DNA from: JBKQVT01 sp963804825
GTDB lineage: Bacteria > Planctomycetota > Planctomycetia > Pirellulales > Thermoguttaceae
Direction: 5' to 3'
DNA: 64,000 nt
Assembly (NCBI GenBank): GCA_963804825.1
Contig: CAWDRV010000006.1
Coordinates: 794,521-858,520 of the forward strand
Shown: one piece after another, positions 48,605 to 57,900 of the stretch
Position numbering within the stretch: position 1 is the first letter of the stretch
Layout of the letters: each line of letters starts with the position of its first letter
The notes under the pieces: model-generated
The model's database searches: none
What the model saw: only the letters and a program-made list of their open reading frames with translations
What the model was told of the DNA's origin: nothing
Made by a program: the position numbers and the translations under genes

Positions 48605-48648
48605 CCAAGTGCTCTTCGTCAAGCTCATCCGAAGAACAGGAGTAACCC

Positions 48649-48819
48649 TTGTCTGCACGTACCAAGCTCAACGCCATCGCGATCGGTGGCTCGATGCTTG
48701 TCGCCGCTTTCGTCGGCGCGGTTTTCGAGTCGTGGATCGCGTTTCTACTGACAGCCACCGTGTTGATCGCAATGGCAGTCCACGAGGGTGGCATCCGCCC
48801 AGGCCGTCGGCGGCGATAG
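48649..48819 (+). CDS. Small two-TM membrane protein closing the cassette
   Basis: TTG 48649, with CAGGAG six bases ahead, encodes 56 residues: MSARTKLNAIAIGGSMLVAA, FVGAVFESWIAFLLTATVLI, AMAVHEGGIRPGRRRR. Two hydrophobic helices flank a short turn with Glu and Ser, and the tail is strongly basic. A diverged relative lies at 54638. Both precede the same hairpin terminator and PEP-CTERM gene end. Function unknown. Confidence 0.6.
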   Translation: MSARTKLNAIAIGGSMLVAAFVGAVFESWIAFLLTATVLIAMAVHEGGIRPGRRRR

Positions 48820-48910
48820 CCAACTTCTGCATTCGGCTCGCCAGCCAGCAGGTTTTGCCCGCCTCGCCTGCGTTGACCTTGCTCTATGGCGGGGTCAACG
48901 CGGGTCGGGT

Positions 48911-49018
48911 GGCTGGCGCGAAAGCACCCGCGGCCCGATGGTGATGCGGGTGCTTTTCTTTTACCACTTAGACGCTGAGCCGCTTCCGCCGTCGCCACAC
49001 ATAGCCGATCAGTCCGAT
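48911..49018. repeat. 108-bp duplicated segment, copy 1
   Basis: Identical over 108 bp to 54884-54991. It spans the hairpin terminator and the last codons of a PEP-CTERM gene (IGLIGYVWRRRKRLSV). Confidence 0.9.
48921..48957 (+). terminator. Rho-independent terminator, copy 1
   Basis: Stem GCACCCGC paired with GCGGGTGC, loop of about 14 nt, then TTTTCTTTT on the plus strand. It ends the plus-strand small-gene run; on the minus strand the same hairpin with a weaker TTT follows the PEP-CTERM gene stop, so it may serve both directions. Confidence 0.75.
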
Positions 49019-52000
49019 CGCGGCGACACTTAGCAGCGTGATGGCGGAAGGCTCGGGCACGGCGGCCGCCGCAGCGCCCTCGGCCATCGAGCCCGTGCCA
49101 CCGAGCCAATCCCCGCCGCCACCGGCCACGGCGCCGCCTGCGCTCGCCGTCAAACTCGTCGCAACGGTCCCGAGGGTCCCGCCGGTCTCCGCCACGGTTT
49201 CGGTCGCGTCGGTCGCGGGCAGCGTGGCGCCCGACAATGCGCCCAACGCCACGTAGCCGCCCGTGGTCGCCGTCACGATGCCCGTACTCGGCGTGGCATT
49301 GGGATTGGCGAAGTCAAGCGTCCCGCCGGTGACGGTCGTGCCGCCGGTGTAGGTGTTGGTGCCGCTGAGGACCAGCCGGCCGGAACCGCTGACCGCCACC
49401 GCTGCGGCGCCGGTCATGTTGCCCGAGATCGTCAGGCGGGCGCCGGTGCCGGTGCTGAGGTTGAACTTATCGTAGAGCGTGACGGGCACGGCGATCGTCT
49501 GGCTGCCGCTGGTGACGCTCAGGGGCACCGGGCTGCCGCCGTTGGCCAGGATCAGCGTGCTGGCGGTGTCGCCGCCGCTGCGACTGAGGGTGTAGCTGCC
49601 GCCGCCGGTGGTGCTCAGCGTCAGGCCGCTCAGCCCGCGGGCGCCGTCGAGCGTCACGGTCGCCGCCGTCGAGCCGATGCCCGTGCCGAAGGTGGCCGTA
49701 TCACCGACATAGCCCGGGATGTTGCTGCCCTGCCAGTCGCCGGCCGTGCCCCAGCTTCCGCCGCCCGAGCCGCTCCACGTGCCGCTTACTGTCGCCGCGC
49801 TCCCCACGGTCAGGTCGAGGCTGCCGCTGCTGACGCCGCTGACGCTGAAGGTGTAGGTGTGCCGGCCCAGCAAGGGGTTGACGCCGACCGTCCAGCCGCT
49901 GAAGCTGCTGGAATTGTCGGTCAACGAGCCGTAGGTGGCCAGCACGTAGGTGTTGTTGCCCCAACTGGCCCCGGGGCTGACGTTCACAGTGATGCTCGAA
50001 CTGAGCGTCAGACTGCTGCTGATCGCCAGCAGGCTGTTGGTGCCACCCCCGAGCGAATAGGCGAGGGAGCCGCCGGTATTGAGCGTCAAGGCATTGGCCC
50101 TCAACGTGCCGCTTGGGGCGACCGTGCCGCTCGAACTGACGCTCGTTTGTATGTTGCCGCTGCCGGACAAGGTCCCGCTGGGGCCGACAGTCACCGCCGC
50201 GGCGCCCGGATAGCCGAGATAGCCGCAGTTCAAAGTATTATTGACCACCAGCGTGCCCGCGTTGATCGCGGTATAAGATCCCCACTGGGCCGTGCCATTC
50301 AGGACCATAATGCCCGGGCCATTCTTGATGAGCCACCCCGTGTAACCCGATTCCCGGGCAGCACTGTTGATGACCAGGTCTGCCGACCCGGCACCGCGGG
50401 CGACGTTAAAGGTGTTCGCCCTACTGTTGGTGTTTTCAAGATAGAACTGCGTGGCGCTGATGATCGCCGGCTGGGCCGCCGCGTTAATCGTGACGTTGCC
50501 GTTGATGGCGAAGAAGTTGCCGTTGATCGTGCCGCCGGTCATCGTCAACGCGCCGGAACACAAGGACTTATCGGCGTAATCGAGGGCAAGCGTCGTGACG
50601 GCGTTGGCGGTGACGACGCCGCCGTTGATGGTTAGCGGCGCCGCGATGGTGTTATACCCAACACCCAGGGCCCCGGTGTCGCCGATCAGCGTCCCGCCGG
50701 AGTTGACCGTCACCGTGCCGAAGCCGACGTTGCTGACGGATCCCGGACCGTTTGGGGGAGAATTCCCGGTTGAGCCGCCGGGGCCGACGCTGAGGGTGCC
50801 GCTGTTGACGGTCGTGCCGCCGGTGTACGTGCTATTGGTGCCGTTGAGGGTCAGAGTGCCCGAGCCACTGACCGTCAGTGGCCCAAGGCCGCCGATGTTG
50901 CCGGAGAGCGTCAGATCGCTGCCGGCGCTGCCGTTGAAGTTCACGGCCCCGGCGAGCGTCATGGGCACGGTGATGAAGTGGCTGCCGCCGCCGGAAATGG
51001 TCACCGGCGTCGGGGTGCCCGTGTTGGCCAGCGTCAGGGTGCTGGTGGTGTCGCCGGTGGAAGCGCTGAGCGTGTAACTGCCGCCCAGGCTGTTGCTGAA
51101 GGTCAGGCTGCCAAGCGTCCGACTGCCGTCCAACGTGACGGTGGCGGTGCCGCTGCCGATGCTGTTGCCGAAGGTGGCGGAAGCAGGCATCTGATTGGCG
51201 CCGGTGTTGGGAATGGCGCCGCCCAACCACCGGGTCGCGTCGGTCCAACTCCCGCCGCTCGTGCCGCTCCAACTGCCGCTGACGCTCGCCAGGAACACGT
51301 CGAGGTTGAGCGTGTTGCCGGGGCCGAGGGCGAGGTAGGAAACGTGGCCGGGAACGCTTTCGCCGTTGAGCGTCCAATGGCTGAAACTGCTGGAATTGTT
51401 GGTCAACGAGCCGAAGGTGGCCAACGGGTAGGTCCCCACGCCAAAAGAGCCGCCGGCGGCAACGTTCACCGTGATGCTCGAACTGAGCGTCAGATTGCCG
51501 CTGATCGCCAGCAGGCCGTCGCTGCCCGTGCCCGTGCCCAAAGTATAGTCGAGGACGCCGCCGGGATTGAGCGTCAAGGAATTGGCGTGCAACGTGCCGC
51601 TCAGGGCGATCGTACCGCTGGAGCTGACGCTTGTGGTGATGTTGCCGCTGCCGGACAAGGTCGCGCTAGCGGCGACAGTCACCGCGCTACAGGACAACGA
51701 ATTATTGACCACCAGCGTGCCGGCGTTGATCGTGGTCGCGCCTCCCCACTGGGCGGTGCCATTGAGGACCATAATGCCCGCCCCGTTCTTGGTGAGTTGC
51801 CCGGTGTATCCCAATCCTGGACATGACTGTTGATCACCAAATCCGCCGACCCGCTGCCGCGGGCGACGTTAAAGCTGGAAAGTCTGTTGTTCGTGTTGTC
51901 GAGATAGAAATTAGTCGCGGAGATGATTGCCGGCGCGGCCGCCGCGTTGATCGTGACCGGGCCGTTGGGGGCGAAGTTGTCGCCATTGATCGTGCCTCCG

Positions 52001-52707
52001 GTCATCGCCAGCGCGCCGCAAAAGAGGTTAATTGTACCACCGGGACAACCCGCGCTGGCGTTGGCAGTGACGACGCCGCCGTTGATCGTCAGCGGGGCCG
52101 CAATGCTATTATACCCGTAACCCAGGGCTTCGGCCTGGCCCACCAGCGTGCCGCCGGCGTTGACCGTCACCGTGCCGAAGCCGACGCCGCTGTAGTTCAG
52201 TCCATAACCTCCGGTGGAAACTCCGGGGCCGACGTTGAGCGTGCCGCTGTTGACAATTGTGCCGCCGTTGTACGTGTTATTCGTGCCGTTGATGGTCAGC
52301 ACGCCGGCGCCCGCCTTCACCAGGGTGGCGCCGGCGCCGATGATCTGCGAGTCGATCTCGGCATTTTGACTCGTGGTGACGGTGCTGGTGCCGCTGCCGA
52401 GGCTCAACGTGCCGCCGGTGACGATATAGCCGCTGCCGGTGAAGGTGATGTTTCCGACACTCGCCGTGTTCGAGATGGTGACGGTGCCGCTGCTGTCGGC
52501 ATAGAAGTTGGCGTCGTCGCCGGGCGCCCAGGTCGTGGCGCCGTCGCCACTGGTGTCGATGGCCCAATCAGAATCGGTGTCCCAGCAACCGCTCGCGGAA
52601 GTGTCCCAATAAAGGACACTCGCCCGGGCCGCTGGCGCGGCCAGAAAGAGCACGGCCCCCAACGTCATGAAAACAACCGCGACCGAAACCATCCCCTTGC
52701 TGCTCAT
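48968..52707 (-). CDS. Secreted PEP-CTERM protein with autotransporter-type beta-strand repeats, one frameshift
   Basis: ATG 52707 (AAGGGG five bases upstream) opens a signal peptide (VAVVFMTLGAVLFLAAPAARA). The body of ~1200 residues consists of repeats of the autotransporter-associated beta-strand type (GAGVLTINGTNNTYNGGT; GSGRLVLSGTNTYTGGTTV) and of larger modules starting GTWSGSGGGSWGTAGDW with DTATFGTGIGSTAATVTL. The C-terminus is a PEP-CTERM sorting tag: PEPS, TM ITLLSVAAIGLIGYVW, then RRRKR. The frame changes near 51815 (VINSHVQDW joins GYTGQLTKNG). Expected to be exported, anchored and processed by an exosortase, forming a beta-helical surface or matrix protein. No exosortase gene is in the window. 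Confidence 0.88.
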
Positions 52708-53254
52708 GGTACCCCTTTCCACTTGCAAAATCGGACCGTCACCGCTGACTGCTCTTCCGGGCCTTCACGGCCCTCCGGCAAATCAAGCCATCCCTTGACA
52801 AGCTGGCCCTCCGCAACTTCTCGCCCTGACGATTGCCTCGCCTGCCGATCGCGGCGAGTTCTCACCCCAGGCTAAAACCCGGAAGAACGACTTCCGGCCA
52901 ACGCACGCCCCGCACGGTTGGCCCGCAGTAGGCGAGCCAGCGAAATGCACTCAACGGACGACCATCCTCGCGCGCGGCAGGTTCGTCGCCGGACGCGGTC
53001 GCTGCCTCCAGGATTAGCTCTAACGATTGTGAGGAGAATTTCAGTATACCAAAATTGGCGGAAATATCAAGAATTTGACGTGAGGATGCCGCAAGAAAGC
53101 GGGAATTTCGCCTATGGGTTGGTAAAACTGTCGAAAATTGGCGAACCGGGTTAGGCGCCGACAGCCCGCGGCCGATCGAGGTCGTGCTCAGCGGGTTGTC
53201 GTTCTTCCGAGGAGCCTATCCGGGTGAACACGAACAACTGTTTTGCACGAGGCG
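52708..53254. other. Leader and promoter region of the first PEP-CTERM gene
   Basis: No supported gene. It contains the promoter at 53043-53070 and, if that is used, a ~330-nt 5' leader on the minus strand with inverted GC-rich pairs such as CCGGAAG ... CTTCCGG (52880-52900) and GGGCCTTCACGGCCC (52757-52771). I could not match it to a known riboswitch. Confidence 0.4.
53043..53070 (-). promoter_or_regulatory. Sigma70-like promoter for the PEP-CTERM gene
   Basis: On the minus strand TTGATA (53070-53065), 16-bp spacer, TATACT (53048-53043), in a locally AT-rich stretch. Predicted start near 53036, leaving a leader of about 330 nt before ATG 52707. Confidence 0.5.
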
Positions 53255-53450
53255 TTACGTCCGCTTCCACCGCCGCACGTAGCCGATCGGTCCGATGGCG
53301 ACGGCGCTAAGGAGGGCGATGGTGGGGGGTGTGGATACCACGTTCAACACCAAATCGTTGTTGCCTTGCAAGGCAAGCGTTGCCGCATAGCCGTCCATTG
53401 TGTTATTTGTGTTCGCCCCGAGACTGCCGCTGGCCGGGTGGCAGGGTCGG
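53255..53450 (-). pseudogene. C-terminal remnant of a third PEP-CTERM gene
   Basis: The minus-strand frame reads NNTMDGYAATLALQGNNDLV, LNVVSTPPTIALLSAVAIGP, IGYVRRWKRT and stop. This matches the end of a passenger domain (DLVLNV), the TM helix and basic tail of the two neighbours, but the PEP triplet is replaced by STPP and there is no upstream coding region of any length. A relic of an additional paralog. Confidence 0.65.
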
Positions 53451-53608
53451 CAACTTCATTCCGCAATCGTAAAGGATTTTCAAATGGCTACGACGTGCAT
53501 CCGTGGCGGCGGGCAGGCTCCTTGTCTTTCGCAGGGCATCCCGTTACTATTCGGATAGACATTTCTTTCCGGCGCTGTATTCTTCCCTCCCGCTGATCAA
53601 GGAACAAA

Positions 53609-54616
53609 ATGATGTTGAGGATCATCCGCCGCTTCCTGTCCGGCCTCGTGACGGTTTTGATGCTTCATGCAGTTCTCGCCAATGCCGCAGCGGCTAAGGA
53701 ACCCGCATGGCAGACCAACTTCCAAGCCGCCCAGGCCAAAGCCAAGGCGCAAAAGAAAATCCTTCTCGTCGCTTTCATCGGCTCGGACTGGTGCCCCTGG
53801 TGCAAGAAGATTAAGGCCGAGGTCTTTGACAAACAGCCTTTCGCGTCCGCGGCCCACAAGCGGTTCGTCCTGGTCGAGGTCGATTTCCCGCACAAGAAAA
53901 AACTGCCCGAGGATCTCAAGGAACAGAATGGTAAACTTGCGAAGAAGTACAAGATCAACGCCTACCCCAGCATCCTGCTCCTCAAACCCGATGGTGAACT
54001 GATCGCCCACACCGGCTATATCCCCGGCGGAGCGGAAAACTACGTCAAACAGCTCGCTGGCCTAATGAAAACCTATGAAAGCCTGGCCGGATTGCGCAAG
54101 CAACTGCCCACGGCCACGGGGCTCGATCGGGCGAAACTGTTGGACCAACTGATTGACGCCTATGACAGGCTCGGTAACAAAATTGGCGATATCGCCGGCT
54201 GGCAGAAGGAGATCGTCACTCTGGACTCGAACAACAAGGCCGGGCTGAAGCGAAAGTACGAGTTCCGGATATACGTCGACGACGCCCAGAAGGCACTCGG
54301 CGCTGCCAAGCCCGCCGTGGCCGAAGCAGCCATCGACAAGGCCCTCGCGCTGTCGGATCTCAACCCGCAGCAGATCCAGCGGGCCACGATCGTGAAGAAC
54401 AACTGTTGCCTTGCCAGGAAGGATTATCAAGCCAGTCTGGATTGCCTGCGGAAGGCCATCGACGTCGCGCCGAAAGGGCAAAATGCAGACACCCTGAAAG
54501 CCCTCATCCAGCGATCCGAGAAGCTGCTTGACGCGCAAAAGGCAAAGAAGGCGGACGGCAAAGCCCGCCCGCAGGCGAACTCGGCCGGAAAGGGCGACCC
54601 TTCATCTGATTCCTGA
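53609..54616 (+). CDS. Secreted thioredoxin-fold protein (CPWC)
   Basis: A 335-residue protein with a signal peptide (FLSGLVTVLMLHAVLANAAAA). Residues ~30-150 form a thioredoxin domain with active site CPWC (IGSDWCPWCKK) and the cis-proline strand INAYPSILLLKPDG. The C-terminal ~180 residues are helical with TPR-like pairs (AKPAVAEAAIDKALALSDLN; YQASLDCLRKAIDVAPKG) and a Lys-rich end. Expected to act in periplasmic thiol-disulfide exchange, as a DsbD/E-type reductase or chaperone. It is intact and stands between PEP-CTERM genes. Confidence 0.85.
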   Translation: MMLRIIRRFLSGLVTVLMLHAVLANAAAAKEPAWQTNFQAAQAKAKAQKKILLVAFIGSDWCPWCKKIKAEVFDKQPFASAAHKRFVLVEVDFPHKKKLPEDLKEQNGKLAKKYKINAYPSILLLKPDGELIAHTGYIPGGAENYVKQLAGLMKTYESLAGLRKQLPTATGLDRAKLLDQLIDAYDRLGNKIGDIAGWQKEIVTLDSNNKAGLKRKYEFRIYVDDAQKALGAAKPAVAEAAIDKALALSDLNPQQIQRATIVKNNCCLARKDYQASLDCLRKAIDVAPKGQNADTLKALIQRSEKLLDAQKAKKADGKARPQANSAGKGDPSSDS

Positions 54617-54637
54617 CTCGTTATTAGAGGAGGTCTT

Positions 54638-54796
54638 GTGGGAGCACGACAAGAGCTGAACAAGCACCACATGATTGGCTCGCTCGGTGGGGCTTGGCGA
54701 CTGGCTCCTGGGCCCTTTTCTTCGAGCGCCGGCGCCGTGATGATCAGCACATCGATCTGCACCGGTGAAATCCGCGGCAAGGGAGGCAGCCGGTAG
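54638..54796 (+). pseudogene. Diverged relative of the small membrane protein at 48649
   Basis: GTG 54638 with GGAGG four bases upstream starts VGARQELNKHHMIGSLGGAW, followed by RLAPGPFSSSAGAVMISTSI and CTGEIRGKGGSR. It parallels SARTKLN ... AVHEGGIRPG in position of the start block, hydrophobic middle and GEIR/GGIR end. The hydrophobic helix is interrupted; a one-base change around the GGGCCC run near 54710 would give ATGSWALFF, a better helix. Probably a decayed or mis-called copy. Confidence 0.4.
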
Positions 54797-54883
54797 GCAG
54801 CGATGTATGCGCCGGTGAACGTAGAGAAACCCGTGCCGCCTCCGCCCAGTTGGCCTCGCTCGTCGAGGTTGACGCGGGCGGAC

Positions 54884-54991
54884 GGCTGGCGCGAAAGCAC
54901 CCGCGGCCCGATGGTGATGCGGGTGCTTTTCTTTTACCACTTAGACGCTGAGCCGCTTCCGCCGTCGCCACACATAGCCGATCAGTCCGAT
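54884..54991. repeat. 108-bp duplicated segment, copy 2
   Basis: Identical to 48911-49018, again covering the terminator hairpin and the end of a PEP-CTERM gene. Confidence 0.9.
54894..54931 (+). terminator. Rho-independent terminator, copy 2
   Basis: Same GCACCCGC/GCGGGTGC stem and T-rich tail as at 48921, placed between the thioredoxin or small membrane gene on the plus strand and the PEP-CTERM gene on the minus strand. Confidence 0.75.
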
Positions 54992-57900
54992 GGCGGCCAC
55001 ACCCAGCAGGACGAAGGTGGAGGGCTCGGGCACGGCGGCCGCCGGACCGGCCTCGGCCATCGAGTCCATGCCGCCCAACGAAGCCTCGCCGCCGGTGCCA
55101 CCGGCCGCGGCGCCGCCCGCGCTTGCCGGGGAACTCGTCGCAACGGTCCCGCCGGCCTCGCCGGCGTCCACTGCGGTTTCGGTCGCGTCGGTCGCGGGCG
55201 ACGAGGCGCCCGACAACGCGCCCAACGCCACCTCGCAGCCCGCGGGCACCGTCACGATGCCCGTGCTGGGCATGGCATCCGGCGTCGCGAAGTCCAGCGT
55301 CCCGCTCGTGACCGTCGTCCCGCCCGTGTAGGTGTTCGTGCCGGTCAGAACCAGCGCGCCCGCGGCCGTCTTCGTCACGCTGCCGCTGCCGCTGATCGCG
55401 CCGGCGAACGTCTGGGCGTTCGGGTTGGCAAACGTCAGGCGGGCGTTGTCCGTGATATTGCCGGCAACGGAGCCGTTCTTGCTCGCGCCGTCGCCCAGTT
55501 GCACCACGCCGCCGCTGATCGTCGTGCCGCCGGTGTAGGTGTTGCTGCCCGAAAGAACCAAAGAGCCGCCGCCGCTGAAGCTCAGCGCCGCGGCGCCGCT
55601 GACGGGCCCGGAAATCGTCAAAGTCTTGCCGGTGGTGCTGCTGATGGCCAGGTTGCTGTTCAGGACGACCGGCACCGCGATCGTGTTGCTGGCCGTCGTA
55701 TTGCTCAGCGTGACCGGCGCCACGCCGTTGTCCAGCGTCAGCGTGCTGGTGCTGTCGCTGCGGGCGAGGATGTAACTGCTCGTGCCCGTGTTGCTGAAGG
55801 TCAAGCCGCAGACCGTAGGGCTGCTGTCCAGCGTGACGGTCGCCGTAGTGCTGCCAATCGTGTTGCCGAACGTGGCCGTATAATACCAGGTGTTCGGGAT
55901 GGTGGCGGGCTGCCAGCTAGCCGTGGTGTTCCAACTGCCGCCGGTCGCCAGTTTCCAGGCCACGGCGGTCGCCGGGAGCACCGTGAGGTCGAGGCTGCCG
56001 CCGCTGATCGCAAACGCATACCCGTGACCTCCCAGACCCGTGCCCGTCACCGTCCAGCCGGTGAAGCCGCTGGAATTGTTGGTCAACGAGCTGAAGCTGG
56101 CCAGGGGGTAAGTGCCGGCGCCCCAACCGGCGCCGGGGGTGACGTTCAAGGTAACGCTCGAACTGAGCGCCAGCGAGCTGCCGATCGCGAGGAAGCTGTT
56201 GCTGCCCGCGCCGAGCGAATAGGCGAGGATGCTGCCGCTCTCGAGGGTCACCGGCGAATTGATCGTCAACGTCCTGGCGGCGCCCCAGCCCGGGGCGATC
56301 GTGCCGCTGCAATCGACGCCGCTCCCGGAATAAGTTATGGTGCCGCTGCCGGCCAAGGTTCCGCTGGGGGCGATCGTCACGCCGGGGCCAGACGGCCACA
56401 AGTTGCATCGCAGAGTATTATTGACCACCAGCGTGCCGGCGTTGATCGTGGTCGTGCCTCCCCACCATGCGGGGCCATTCAGGATCATCCTGCCCGCGCC
56501 GTTCTTGGTGAGCTGCCCGGTGGCAGCGACATCGTAGAAGTTATTCTGGACAACCAGGGTTGCCCCACCGGCGACGTCCACGTAGCTCGCTCGGCCGTTG
56601 GTGTTGTCGATCTGGAAATTCGTCGCGGAGATGATCGACGGCGTGGCGTTCTGGTTGATGGTGACCGGGCCGTTGAAGGCGAAGGCGTCGCCACCGATCG
56701 TGCCGCCGGTCATCGTCAAGTCGGCACAGCACAAGCTGCTGCACCATTGGGTGCCAGTCCCGGCGGCCGCGATGACGAGGCCGCCGTTGATGGTCAGCGG
56801 AGCAGCGACGGTGTTATAGCCGAAACCGAGGGCCTCGGCCTGGCCGATCAGCGTGCCGCCGGCGTTGACCGTCACCATGCCCAAGCCGACGTTGCTGATG
56901 TTCGCGCTATTTCCGTCGGAGGCGCCGGCGGTGACGAACAGCGTGCCGCTATTGACGACCGTGCCGCCGCTGTACGTATTATTCGTGCCGGTGATCACCA
57001 GAGTGCCCGAGCCGCCGACCGTCACCGCTCCGGCGCCGTTGACGCTGCCGGAGATCGTCAGGCTCGTGCCGGGGTTGGCGCTGAAGTTGAGGTTATCGTT
57101 GAGCGTCATCGGCGCGGAGATGGTGTGGTTGCCGCCGCTGACGGTCACCGGCGCCGGGCTGCCATAATTGGCCAGCGTCAGCGTGCTGCTGTCGCTGCTG
57201 GCAATGATGTAGCTTCCGCCGCCGGCGGTGTTGAAGACCAAGCCGCCGAGTGTCCGAGCGCCATTCAACGTGACGGTCGCGGTGGTGCTGCCGATGGCGG
57301 TGCCGAAGCCGGCGGTGTCATCCTGGGTGGTTGGAATGGCCCCGCCGGTCCAGTTGCCCGAAGTGGCCCAGCTTCCGCTGCCTGGAGCGATCCAACTCAC
57401 CGGTAGCGCCTGCGCCACCGTCAGGTCGAGGCTGCCGCCGCTGACGGCAAAGGTGTACGAGTGCTTCCCCAGGCCCGTGCCGGCGACCGTCCAGCCGCTG
57501 AAACTGCTGGAGCTGTCGGCGAGCGAGCCGAAGGTGGCCAAGAGGTAAGAACCGTTGCTCCACGCGGCGCCCGGGGTGACGTTCAACGTGACGCCGGAGT
57601 TCAGGGTCAAACCGCCGCTGACGGCCAGCAGGCTGTCGTTGCCCGTGCCCGTGGCCAGAGTGTAGGCGAGAACGGCGCCGGTATCGAGGGTCAAGGATGC
57701 GGCCGTCAGCGTGCCGCTGCCGCCAAGGCCGGGGGCGACCGTGCCGCTGGAACTCACGGTCACGTTGCCGACGCTGCCGGTTCCGCCGAGACCGGCCGTG
57801 GCCTGGACGTACACATTGCCGCTTGCGCCGAGCGACCCGTTGACCGCCAGGACGCCCGCGGCAACGGTCGTGCCGCCGCTGTAGGTGTTGCTGCCGGCCA

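Noticed and set aside
52708..53040. c-di-GMP (GEMM) riboswitch in the PEP-CTERM leader
   Set aside because: Some hairpins are present, but I could not find the conserved GEMM core sequences in the minus-strand leader.
52918..53154. Possible plus-strand gene upstream of the PEP-CTERM gene
   Set aside because: No ribosome-binding site, Arg-rich peptide without homology, and it overlaps the likely minus-strand promoter.
54803..57406. Very long plus-strand open frames across the PEP-CTERM genes
   Set aside because: They are complements of GC-rich repeats; composition is Arg/Ala/Gly-rich with no domain, while the minus strand gives clear repeat proteins, a signal peptide in one case, and PEP-CTERM ends.
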